From Periplaneta americana (Eukaryota > Arthropoda > Insecta > Blattodea > Blattidae), in NCBI RefSeq assembly GCF_040183065.1, contig NC_091120.1, positions 16,510,708 through 16,574,707 on the forward strand: a stretch of DNA of 64,000 bases, given 5' to 3'. The notes under the pieces are model-generated. The model ran no database searches, was not told the DNA's origin, and was given only the letters and a program-made list of their open reading frames with translations. Below are positions 40,920 to 52,600 of this stretch, piece by piece; position 1 is the stretch's first letter; each line of letters opens with the position of its first letter. The translations under genes and the position numbers were made by a program.

Positions 40920-42058
40920 AATGGAGATAATGGAGAAAAAATGGGAGTATAAGGGTACAGTGCATCAGTTATTCATAGATTTCAAAAAGGCATATGATTT
41001 GGTTAAGAGAGAAGTTTTATATAATGTTCTTATTGAATTTGGTATTCCCAAGCAACTAGTTTGATTAATTAAAATGTGTCTCAGTGAAATGTACAGCAGA
41101 GTCCGTATAGGTCAGTTTCTGTCAGATGCATTTCCAATTCACTGTGGGCTAAAGCAAGGAGATGTACCATCACCTTTACTTTTTAACTTCGCTCTAGAGT
41201 ATGCCATTAGGGAAGTTCAGGATAACAGAGAGGGTTTGGAATTGAACGAGTTATATCAGCTCCTTGTCTATGCGGATGACGTGAATTTGTTAGGAGAAAA
41301 TCCATAAATGATTAGGGAAAATACGAGAATTTTACTTGAAGCAAGTAAAGAGGTAGGTTTGGAAGTAAATCCCGAAAAGACAAAGTATATGATTATGTCT
41401 CATGACCAGAATATTGTACGCAATGGAAATATACAAATTGGAAATCTATCCTTTGAAAAGGTGGAAAAATTCAAATACCTGGGAGCAACAGTAACAGATA
41501 TAAATGATACTCAGGAGGAAATTAAACACAGAATACATATTGGGAAATGCCTGTTATTATTCGGTTGAGAAGCTTTTATCACCCAGTCTGCTGTAAAAAA
41601 ATCTGAAAGTTAGAATTTATAAAACAGTTATATTACCGGTTGTTCTTTATGGTTGTGAAACTTGGATTCTCACTTTGAGAGAGGAACATCGGTTAAGGGT
41701 GTTTGAGAATAAGGTGCTTAGGAAAATATTTGGGGCTAAGAGGGATGAAGTTAAAGGAGAATGGAGAAAGTTACACAATACAGAACTGCACGCATTGTAT
41801 TCTTCACTTGACATAATTAGGAACATTAAATCCAGACGTTTGAGATGGGCAGGGCATGTAGCACATATGGGCGAATCCAGAAATGCATATAGAGTGTTAG
41901 TTGGGAGGCCGGAGGGAAGAAGACCTTTGGGGAGGCCGAGACATAGATGGGAAGATAATATTAAAATGGATTTGAGGGAGTGGAATAGGCCTATGATGGT
42001 AGAGACTGGATTAATCTTGATCAGGATAGGGACCAATGATGGGCTTATGTGAAGGTGG
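40920..42058 (+). mobile_element. RTE-like LINE copy 4, longest but broken
   Basis: It begins at [20 protein letters not shown] in the RT and runs through [12 protein letters not shown] and [20 protein letters not shown] to [17 protein letters not shown]. Stops (after KQLV and ENP), a frameshift near 41550 and others make it a pseudogene. Both ends are truncated: the NLRVP end and GTAA tail are missing and no target duplication is visible. Confidence 0.9.
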
Positions 42059-42826
42059 CATTTCGTTTTAACTTTGAAAGATAAAATTTCTCAGAATTTA
42101 TTTCATGCAATATACTATACCTACTGCATTGTACTATTATAATACTTTACTGGAAAATAGGCAATGACCTAAAGTTAGAGACGAGCAATGGGCCGTCCCA
42201 AGCCCACTGTAAGTTGCGTCATCATCATGCAGGTTTGTAGAGTCCTTTGCATTTACTTTGCGGGCTAAATGAAGCACACTGCAAGGGATAGCTTATTGAT
42301 ATAGAGCTGTAAATTCAGTACTATGGACAGTAACATATAAACAGTTTCCTTCACAGTAACGTAAAGTGAACCAAAGGTATTTACATTAAATATGCTAAAG
42401 TGTTATTAGAACGAAATACTGTATTCACAAATTAAAAAAAAGTGTGTGCATAAAATTTTGTGCCGTTTATTTTCCGGCACCCTGTTTTTCTATATTGATT
42501 TTTTCTCCCTTTCCTTATTTCCTTCCTTGTTTTAGTTTCTATTTTTTTAATAGATGGCGTTTTCTTATCCGCCATTTTCTGTCCAATTTCTTCCTTGTAT
42601 AAAGAGCAAGTTTATTTCTTTCATGAACTATTTTTTCATTGGTGCTTATTTCCTGTCTTGTTCCTCATTGGTCACGGATGATTTGAAAATTTGTTTGTTA
42701 CGGTTGTCTTTCCGGATATACGGGACATGGCGAGCGTGGGTGGAGTGACTGATCAACATTCGACCTAGGAGGTTGACAATCAGCAATGGGAGTAGAGAGG
42801 AGCAAGTCACTCGGGCAGTGACTGAT
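42059..42826. other. Unassigned DNA, possibly an LTR
   Basis: Noncoding. If the primer-binding-site-like sequence at 42827 is real, a 5' LTR should end within a few bases of it, in the pyrimidine-rich then G-rich stretch 42480-42825. No second copy of this stretch is visible in the window. Confidence 0.3.
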
Positions 42827-42844
42827 TGGCGCCCGAACGAGAAA
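42827..42844 (+). other. Possible tRNA-Lys-type primer-binding site of an LTR retroelement
   Basis: TGGCGCCCGAAC matches the first 12 bases of the canonical lysine-tRNA primer-binding site; the next six bases do not match. No gag/pol frame follows. It could be a decayed LTR-element leader or chance. Confidence 0.35.
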
Positions 42845-43839
42845 CTTGCAATGCAGCCTGGGGGAGACGGCTGCAGCGGTGAGTTATCTGCACACCGACA
42901 TTACGACCTGGCAGAGTGACTTGGTATGGACAGGCACGGCCTGATCCAGGGATTTGGAACTCTTTGTACTATGGCCTGATGATGTGGTTTTCGGTTGTGG
43001 TGTGTCCAACCGATACGATGTGGAGGGAATTTGCTTTGGGATGTGCACAAGGAAGACGAGTTCAAGTTGAGCCGGAGACTGCCCTGCCGGTGATTATAAG
43101 TTGGATCCGGCCATTTGTGAGATTATTAGTCATTAATATATGAGTCATTCCACGTCAAATCGCACAAAATTATACAAATTTTTTACCTTCATATATTTTT
43201 GATTGCGTTTATATTTTTTTTACCAACTCTATGGGTCCAATAAACCAACAAGTGTATTTTTATTTCCTCGTAAGTCCACATGTTTTTAAAATATTGCATG
43301 TTAAAATTCGTTAAAAATGTCGCACAATGCAACATTTAAAGCGTCATATTTGTGAGGATATTGATGTTAAAAATTTTTTGAAAAATGCATTTAAAAGCTT
43401 AAAGTACTGTTTTTTGTTAAATATTTACTAACTAATTTTAATATAATTATTACACATAGTTTTTTAAGATTCAATTTTTAAAAGTTAGATATCAATGTGA
43501 AATAGCTGTATTAAAAATCTAAAAAAATGCTTGCTAGATGCACTGAAATACTCTTAATAATTCCAGAAAAAATCACAATGGGATTTCCAATAATTTAATG
43601 GAAATTTAATTACTTACGATGCAATGTGTAGCGGTCGGTGCAGCAGCAGTGGACAGGAAGCGTTGAAGCACGCTGGGAGGTTTATTGGCGGTGGATGATC
43701 GAGTGAACGTTGCAAGATTACACACAGTAGGGATCAAGTCACTCGAGGAAACACTGCTAATTTACTTGTTAAGATATCTTAAAATATTTGTACATTATGC
43801 TTTTTAAACGTTTGTTTTCATTCACACTACACTTTAAAT
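42845..43839. other. Unassigned DNA
   Basis: A GC-richer leader-like part (42845-43130) passes into AT-rich noncoding DNA. The phrase CAAGTCACTCG occurs at 42803-42813 and again at 43734-43744, too short to call a repeat. Confidence 0.35.
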
Positions 43840-44830
43840 TTTCATTCGCCTACTTTCTTTCTCGAAAGAAAATTGTTTTACTAAATATTCAGTTTTTGAC
43901 AACAGAATGAAAGAATGTAATTTTAATGTACCAGTTATTGGTTTTAGATTGTGGTATCTGGCCTGAAAATTTTCAGTGTGGTTTTTGTGCTTATTCAATG
44001 GACAAAATATAAATGACACGTTAGAAATGTTTTTTGTGGCCAATCAAACAGTTTTTTTTTTTTTTGTGTTGTTATAGGATCTTGTATGGGCTGCTCTCGT
44101 CGCAAGTCTTTAAACAGTTCCTCCAATGCCATCACATGGACCTTTATCATGCGACATTGCAAAGAAGTGTCATTCAGCGCTAATTCCATAATCGTCTTCA
44201 TGTAAGCAATTATTTTTAAATTCTTTTTGTTTTTGTATTGTGAACTTGATCCATCGGAAAAGTAGATGAATTTTTCATATCATTGAATTCTTGCTTTCTG
44301 AGATGACAACAATACTTTTGTGACGAATTTCTGTATCTTCCTTGAAATATACTACGAAAGTGTGTATTGTGGCTTGGCATTGTGGCGTCAAAAATAAAAT
44401 ATGGCTGACTTTTGAAGGGATGACGATGCATTTTCTACATGGAAAAACTTTACTTGCTAGGGAGCCTTTTAATTTTTGAAACTTTTCATGGGGGTACTGT
44501 ATCGTTTTTGTTGTAGTTTTCTTTTCTTGATAGGGGATTCTATTGACATCAAATTCTTGTTTAATTCCTCAATAATACTGATTTCTAGCACTGTATCCAT
44601 AGAACTTCTAGAAGAAGAACTGGGATAATCACTTTCTTTGTCCGCATTTTCATTTGATTCATGTTTATTAATATCACAAGAACTACCGGCTTCACATATA
44701 ACTTCACCTGACTTATTCGGAAGTTGACAGACTTTTTATGGAACAAATCACATATTCGCACATTCAAAGACTCCTTTAAATTGAGCTTTATCAATAAATC
44801 GCGACTTACGCATCTTAATGACTTTTCTTT
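43840..44830 (-). pseudogene. Decayed minus-strand reading frame of unknown, probably repetitive, family
   Basis: Reading the minus strand across frame changes gives a fairly continuous protein-like sequence: INKHESNENADKESDYPSSS (about 44620-44680), SIESPIKKRKLQQKRYS (about 44500-44550), YEKFIYFSDGSSSQYKNKKN (44218-44280) and MKTIMELALNDTSLQCRMIK (44201 down). The SDGSSSQYKN motif resembles one in an uncharacterised protein family that is multicopy in several invertebrate genomes. That is from memory and unproven. Several stops interrupt it. I assign no function. Confidence 0.35.
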
Positions 44831-45234
44831 TTAGGAAGGTCAAATGGATTTAAACACTTGTTATATATTACGCGATATTTACCATCACTCATGTTGTATA
44901 CAAGTCACGTCAGTCCATGAAATTCGAACCCAGACTGATTATTTTTCTCTTCTATATTTTGGGCCCGCCATCTGTTTATTGCCATAAAGTTTACTGCCTT
45001 ACCCAGCCTTGCTAACTTTAAACACTTGGCTATATTTCACTATAAAATTACAGAATTGTGAAGCGCTCCCCCTCTTAGCTAACCTGACAATAATAAAATA
45101 ACTTTAGGTAAGATATTTACTGTTCCTTAAGGTATTAATCATTTGATGAATGAATGCATTTGTTTGCGACATCACTTATATCCAATGGGGGATTTCATAA
45201 AACTTTCTGCAGGAAGCCTTCTAGCATACTGCCG
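44831..45234. other. Unique-looking DNA before the satellite
   Basis: Noncoding. Similarity to the satellite monomer starts near 45235. Confidence 0.5.
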
Positions 45235-46601
45235 CAAGCAGTTCGTATTCCTCTTGTTGAAAAGTCTGTTTTGGAAGGTCAAAATGACCATTTTTTTTTT
45301 AATTTTGCCGTACTCTCTCGTCCAAACGCAGGAGGATAGAGAGTTCTCCTTTATACTGGACATAGAGTTCGACAAACTGTATTCAACGCACTCATCGGCT
45401 TTGTTGTGACCACAAGTACTGCGCAGTTATGGCGGCAAGAAAGTCGGCAGAAGGGTGGTTTAAACCCTTCCCCTTTTCTTCTCGAAAATCAGAAAGTGTT
45501 CACGATTGCCATTTTGATGCTATCGTGTAAGAAGTACGTCAAGGGGGAATACAGGGCCGCATCCCATTCCTTGGTATGGTCATTATTTCCGGAATTAGAG
45601 ACTCAAATATTTCAGGTACCCAAAAATCAGGGCTAGAAAAAAGTGCGGCGGATTTGCCGGATTTTTGCGGTGTTTACTGGGGAAGATGCGGGGATGTTAC
45701 AGGCAAAAGGCGGGCATCTGAGCCGCTTCGTTTTCCTTATGTAGAAAAATGTCTGTTTTCGGAAGGTCAAAATAACCGTTTTTTTTTTTAATTTGCCGGC
45801 CTCTCCCGTCCAAACGCACAGGGATAGAGAGTTGTCCTTTATACTGAAGACAGAGTTCCACGAGCTGTATTAAACGCACTCATTGGCTTTGTAGTATAGC
45901 TATAAGTATGGCAGAGTTATGGCGGCAAGAATGTCGGCGGAAGGGTCCCCCTTTTTTCTGGAAAATCAGAAAGTGTTCGCGATTGCCATTTTGATGCTAT
46001 CGTGTAAGAAGTAGGTCAATGGGGAATACAGGGCCGCATCCCGTTCCTCGGTATCGCCATTATTTCCGGAATTAGAGACTCAAATATTCTCCTTGTGTAG
46101 AAAAAAGTCTGTTTGGAAAGTCAAAATGACCATTTTTTTAAATTTTGCCGGCCTCTCCCGTCCAAACGCGCGGGGATAGAGAGTTGTCCTTTATACTGAA
46201 GATAGAGTTCAAGGAGCTGTATTCAACGCACTCATCAGCTTTGTTGTAGCTATACGTACTGCGGAGTTCTGGCGGCAAGAATGTCGGCGGAAGGGTGGTT
46301 TAAACCCTTCCCCTTTTCTTCTCGAAAATCAGAAAGTGTTCGCGATTGCCATTTTGATGCTATCGTGTAAGAAGTACGTCAAGGGGGAATACAGGGCCGC
46401 ATCCCATTCCTCGGTATGGTCATTATTTCCGGAATTAGAGACTCTAATATTTCAGGTACCCAAAAATTAAGGCTAGAAAAAAGTGCGGCGGATTTGCCGG
46501 ATTTTTGCGGTGTTTACTGGGGAAGATGCGGGGATGTTACAGGCAAAAGGGCGGGCATCTGAGCCGCTTCGTTTTCCATGTGTAGAAAAATGTCTGTTTT
46601 C

Positions 46602-49600
46602 GGAAAGTCAAAATGACCGTTTTTTTTTTTAATTTGTCGGCCTCTCCCGTCCAAACGCACGGGGATAGAGAGTTGTCCTTTATACTGAAGACAGAGTTCG
46701 ACGAGCTGTATTAAACGCACTCATCGGTTTTGTAGTAGCTATAAGTACGGCGGAATTATGGCGGCAAGAATGTCAGCGGAAGGGTCCCCCTTTTTTTGGA
46801 AAATCAGAAAGTGTTCGCGACTGCCATTTTGATGCTATCGTGTAAGAAGTAGGTCAATGGGGAATACAGGGCCGCATCCCGTTCCTCGGTATCGCCATTA
46901 TTTCCGGAATTAGAGACTCAAATATTTTAGGTACCCAAAAATTGGGGCTAGAAAAAAGTGCTACGGATTTGCTGGATTTTTGCGGTGATTACTATGGAAG
47001 ATGCGGGGATGCTACAGTTAAAAGGGAGGGCCTCTGAGCCGCTTCGTTCTCCTTATGTAGAAAAAAGTATGTTTTGCAAAGTCAAAATGACCATTCTTTT
47101 TTAATTTTGGCGGCCTCTCCCGTCCAAACGCGCGGGGATAGAGTTGTCCTTTATACTGAACATAGAGTTCGACGAGCTGTATTCAACGCACTCATCGGCT
47201 TTGTTGTAGCTATACGTACTGCGGAGTTATGGCGGCAAGAATGTCGGCGGAAGGGTAGTGCCCCTCTTTTTCTGGAAAATCAGAAAGTGTTCGCGATTGG
47301 CATTTTGGTGCTATCGTGTAAGAAGTAGGTCAATGGGGAATACAGGGCCGCATCCCGTTCCTCGGTATCGCCATTATTTCCGGAATTAGGGACTCAAATA
47401 TTTTAGGTACCCAAAAATTGGGGCTAGAAAAAAGTGCCACGGATTTGCTGGATTTTTGCGGTGATTACTATGGAACATGCGGGGATGCTGCAGTTAAAAG
47501 GGCGGGCCTCTGAGCCGCTTCGTTCTCCTTGTGTAGAAAAAAGTCTGTTTTGGAAGGTCAAAATGACAATTTTTTTTTTATTTTGCTTGCCTCTCCCGTC
47601 CAAACGCGCGGAGATAGAGAGTCGTCCTTTATACTGAAGATAGAGTTCGACCAGCTGTATTCATCGCACTTATCGACTTTGTTGTAGCTATACGTACTGC
47701 GGAGTTATGGCGGCAAGATGGTCGGCGGAAGGGTGGTTTAAAAACCTTCCCCTTTCGTTCTGGAAAATCAGAAAGTGTTCGCGATTGCCATTTTGATGCT
47801 ATCGTGTAAGAAGTAGGTCAATGGGGAATACAGGGCCGCATCCCGTTCCTCGGTATCGCCATTTCCGGAATTAGAGACTCAAATATTCTCCTTGTGTAGA
47901 AAAAAGTCTGTTTGGAAAGTCAAAATGACCATTTTTTTTAATTTTGCCGGCCTCTCCCGTCCAAACGCGCGGGGATAGAGAGTTGTCCTTTATACTGGAG
48001 ATAGAGTTCGACGAACTGTATTCAACGCACTCATCGGCTTTGTAGTAGCTATAAGTATGGCAGAGTTATGGCGGCAAGAATGTCGGCGGAAGGGTCCCCC
48101 TTTTTTCTGGAAAATCAGAAAGTGTTCGCGATTGCCATTTTGATGCTATCGTGTAAGAAGTAGGTTAATGGGGAATACAGGGCCGCATCCCGTTCCTCGG
48201 TATCGCCATTATTTCCGGAATTAGAGACTCAAATATTTTAGGTACCCAAAAATTGGGGCTAGAAAATAGTGCTACGGATTTGCTGGATTTTTGCGGTGAT
48301 TACTATGGAAGATGCGGGGATGCTACAGTTAAAAGGGCGGGCCTCTGAGCCGCTTCGTTCTCCTTATGTAGAAAAAAGTCTGTTTTGGAAAGTCAAAATG
48401 ACCATTTTTTTTTTAATTTTGCCGGCCTCTCCCTTCCAAACGCGCGGGGATAGAGTTTTCCTTTATACTGAAGATAGAGTTCGACGAGCTGTATTCAACG
48501 CACTCATCGGCTTTGTTGTAGCTATACGTACAGCGGAGTTATGGCGGCAAGAATGTCGGCGGAAGGGTAGTTCCCCTTTTTTTCTGGAAAATCAGAAAGT
48601 GTTCGCGATTGGCATTTTGATGCTATCGTGTAAGAAATAGGTCAATGGGGAATACAGGGCCGCATCCCGTTCCTCGGTATCGCCATTATTTCCGGAATTA
48701 GAGACTCAAATATTTTAGGTACCCAAAAATTGGGGCAGAAAAAAGTGCCACGGATTTGCTGGATTCTTGCGGTGATTACCATGGAAGATGCGGGGATGCT
48801 ACAGTTAAAAGGGCGGGCCTCTGAGCTGCTTCGTCCTCATTGTGTAGAAAAAAATCTGTTTTGGAAGGTCAAAATGACCATTTTTTGAAATTTTGCCGGC
48901 CTCTCCCGTCCAAACGCAGGGGAATAGAGTGTTGTCCTTTATACTGGAGATAGAGTTCGACGAGCTGTATTCAACGCACTCATCGGCTTTGTAGTGACCA
49001 CAAGTACTGCGGAGTTACGGCCGCCAAAACGTCGGCGGAAGGGTGGTTAAACCCTTCCCCTTTTTTTCTCGAAAATCAGAAAGTGTTCGCGATTGCCAAT
49101 TCGATGCTATCGTGTAAGAATTAAGTCAAGGTCGAATACAGGGCCGCATCCCGTTCCTCGTTAGGGCCCTTATTTCCTGAATTAGAGACTCAAATATTTC
49201 AGTTACCCAAAAATTAAGGCTAGATAAAAGTGCGGCGGATTTGCCGGATTTTTGCGGTGTTTGCTGGCGAAGATTTGGGGATGCTACAGTTAAAAGGGCG
49301 GGCCTCTGAGCCGCTTCGTTTTCCTTGTGTAGAGAAAAGTCTGTTTTGGAAGGTCAAAATGATCATTTTTTGAAATTTTGCCGGCCTCTCCCGTCCAAAC
49401 GCAGGGGATAGAGAGTTGTCCTTTATACTGGAGGTAGAGTTCGACGAGCTGTATTCAACGCACTCATCGGCTTTGATGAGACCCCAAGTACTGCGGAGTT
49501 ATGGCCGCCAGAACGAAAATCAGAAAGTGTTCGCGATTGCCAATTCGATGATATCGTGTAAGAAGTAAGTCAAGGTCGAATACAGGGCCGCATCCCGTTC

Positions 49601-52600
49601 CTCGTTATGGCCCTTATTTCCGGAATTAGAGACTCAAATATTTCAGTTACCCTAAAATTAAAGCTAGAAAAAAGTGCGGCGGATTTGCCGGATTCTTGCG
49701 GTGATTACTGGCGAAGTTGCGGGGATGCTACTGTTAAAAGGGCGGGCCTCTGAGCCGCTTCGTTTTCCTTGTGTAGAAAAAAGTCTGTTTTGGAAGGTCA
49801 AAATGACCATTTTTTGAAATTTTGCCGGCCTCTCCCGTCCAAACGCAGGGGGATAGAGTGTTGTCCTTTATACTGGAGATAGAGTTCGACGAGCTGTATT
49901 CAACGCACTCATCGGCTTTGTTGTGACCACAAGTACTGCGGAGTTATGGCCGCCAGAACGTCGGCGGAAGGGTGGTTCCCCTTTCTTCTCGAAAATGAGA
50001 AAGTGTTCGCGATTGCCAATTCGATGCTATCGTGTAAGAAGTAAGTCAAGGTGGAATACAGGGCCGCATCCCTTTCCTCGTTATGGCCATTATTTCCGGA
50101 ATTAGAGACTCAAATATTTCAGGTACCCAAAAATTAAGGCCAGAAAAAAGTGCGGCGGATTTGCCGGATTTTTGCGGTGATTACTGGCGAAGATGCGGGG
50201 ATGCTACAGTTAAAAGGGCGGGCGTCTGAGCCGCTTCGTTTTCCTTGTGTAGAAAAAAGTCTGTTTTGGAAGGTCAAAATGCCCAATTTTTTAAATTTTG
50301 CCGGCCTCTCCCGTCCAAACGCAGGGGGATAGAGAGTTGTCCTTTATACTGGAGATAGAGTTCGACGAGCAGTATTCAACGCACTCATCGGCTTTGTTGT
50401 GACCACAAGTACTGCGGAGTTATGGCCGCCAGAACGTCGGCGGAAGGGTGGTTCCCCTTTTTTCTCGAATATCAGAAAGTGTTCGCGATTGCCAATTCGA
50501 TGCTATCGTGTAAGAAGTAAGTCAAGGTGGAATACAGGGCCGCATCCCGATCCTCGTTATGGCCTTTATTTCCGGAATTTGAGACTCAAATATTTCAGGT
50601 ACCCAAAAATTAAGGCTAGAAAAAAGTGCGGCGGATTTGCCGGATTTTTGCGGTGATTACTGGCGAAGATGCGGTGATGCTACAGTTATAAGAGCGGGCG
50701 TCTGAGCCGCTTCGTTTTCATTGTGTAGAAAAAAGTCTGTTATGAAGGTCAAAATGACCATTTTTTTTAATTTTGCCGGCCTCTCCCGTCCAAACGCAGG
50801 GGGATAGAGAGTTGTCCTTTATACTGGAGATAGAGTTCGACGAGCTGTATTCAACGCACTCATCGCCCTTGTTATGACCACAAGTACTGCGGAGTTATGG
50901 CCGCCAGAAGGTCGGCGGAAGGGTGGTTTAAACCCTTCCCCTTTTTTTCTCGAAAATCAGAAAGTGTTCGCGATTGCCAATTCGATGCTATCGTGTAAAA
51001 GTAAGTCAAGGTGGAATACAGGGCCGCATCCCGTTCCTCGTTATGGCCATTATTTCCGGAATTAGAGACTCAAATATTTCAGGTACCCAAAAATTAAGGC
51101 TAGAAAAAAGTGCGGCGGATTTGCCGGATTTATGCGGTGATTACTGGCGAAGATGCGGGGATGCTACAGTTAAAAGGGCGGGCGTCTGTGCCGCTTCGTT
51201 TTCCTTGTGTAGAAAAAAGTCTGTTTTGGAAGGTCAAAATGACCTTTTTTTGAAAATTTTCCGGCCTCTCCCGTCCAAACGCTGGGGGATAGAGTGTTGT
51301 CCTTTATACTGGAGTTAGAGTTCGACGAGCTGTATTCGACGCACTGATCGGCTTTGTTGTGACCACAAGCACTGCGGAGTTATGGCCGCCAGAACGTCGG
51401 CGGAAGGGTGATTTAAACCCTTTACTTTTTTTTTTTCTCGAAAATCAGAAAGTGTTCGCGATTGCCAATTCGATGCTATCGTGTAAGAAGTAAGTCAAGG
51501 TGGAATACAGGGCCGCATCCTGTTCCTCGTTATTGCCTTTATTTCCGGAATTAGAGACTCAAATATTTCAGGTACCCAAAAATTAAGGCTAGAAAAACGC
51601 ACGGCTGATTTGCCGGATATTTGCTTTGATTACTGGCGAAGATGCGGGGATGCTACAGTTAATATGGCGGGCCTCTGAGTCGCTTCGTTTTCCTTGTGTA
51701 GAAAAAAGTCTGTTTTGGAAGGTCAAAATGACCATTTTTTGAAAATTTTCCGGCCTCTCCCGTCCAAACGCAGGGGGATAGAGTGTTGTACTTTATGCTA
51801 GAGATAGAGTTCGACGAGCTGTATTCAACGCACTGATCGGCTTTGTTGTGACCACAAGCACTGCGGAGTTATGGCCGCCAGAACGTCGGCGGAAAGGTGG
51901 TTCCCCTTTTTTCTCGAAAATCAGAAAGTGTTCGCGATTGCCAATTCGATGCTATCGTATAAGAAGTAAGTCAAGGTGGAATACAGGGCCGCATCCCGTT
52001 CCTCGTTATGGCCTTTATTTCCGGAATTACAGACTCAAATATTTCAGGTACCCAAAAATTAAGGCTAGAAAAAAGTGCGGCGGATTTGCCGGGTTTTTTC
52101 GGTGATTACTGGCGAAGAGTCGGTGATGCTACCGTTATAAGAGCGGGAGTCTGAGCCGCTTCGTTTTCCTTGTGTAGAAAAAAGTCTGTTTTGAAGGTCA
52201 AAATGACCATTTTTTGAAATTTTGCCGGCCTCTCCCGTCCAAACGCATGGGTATAGAGAGTTGTCCTTTATACTGGAGATAGAAGTCGACGAGCTGTATT
52301 CAACGCACTGATTGGCTTTGTTGTGACCACAAGTACTGCGGAGTTATGGCCGCCAGAACATCGGCGGAAGGGTGGTTTAAACCCTTCCCCTTTCTTTCTC
52401 GAAAATCAGAAAGTGTTCGCGATTGCCAATTCGATGCTATCGTGTAAGAAGTAAGTCAAGGTGGAATACAGGGCCGCATCCCGTTCCTCGTTATGGCCAT
52501 TATTTCCGGAATTAGAGACTCAAATATTTCAGATACCCAAAAATTAAGGCTAGAAAAAAGTGCGGCGGATTTGCCGGATTTTTGCGTTGATTACTGGCGA

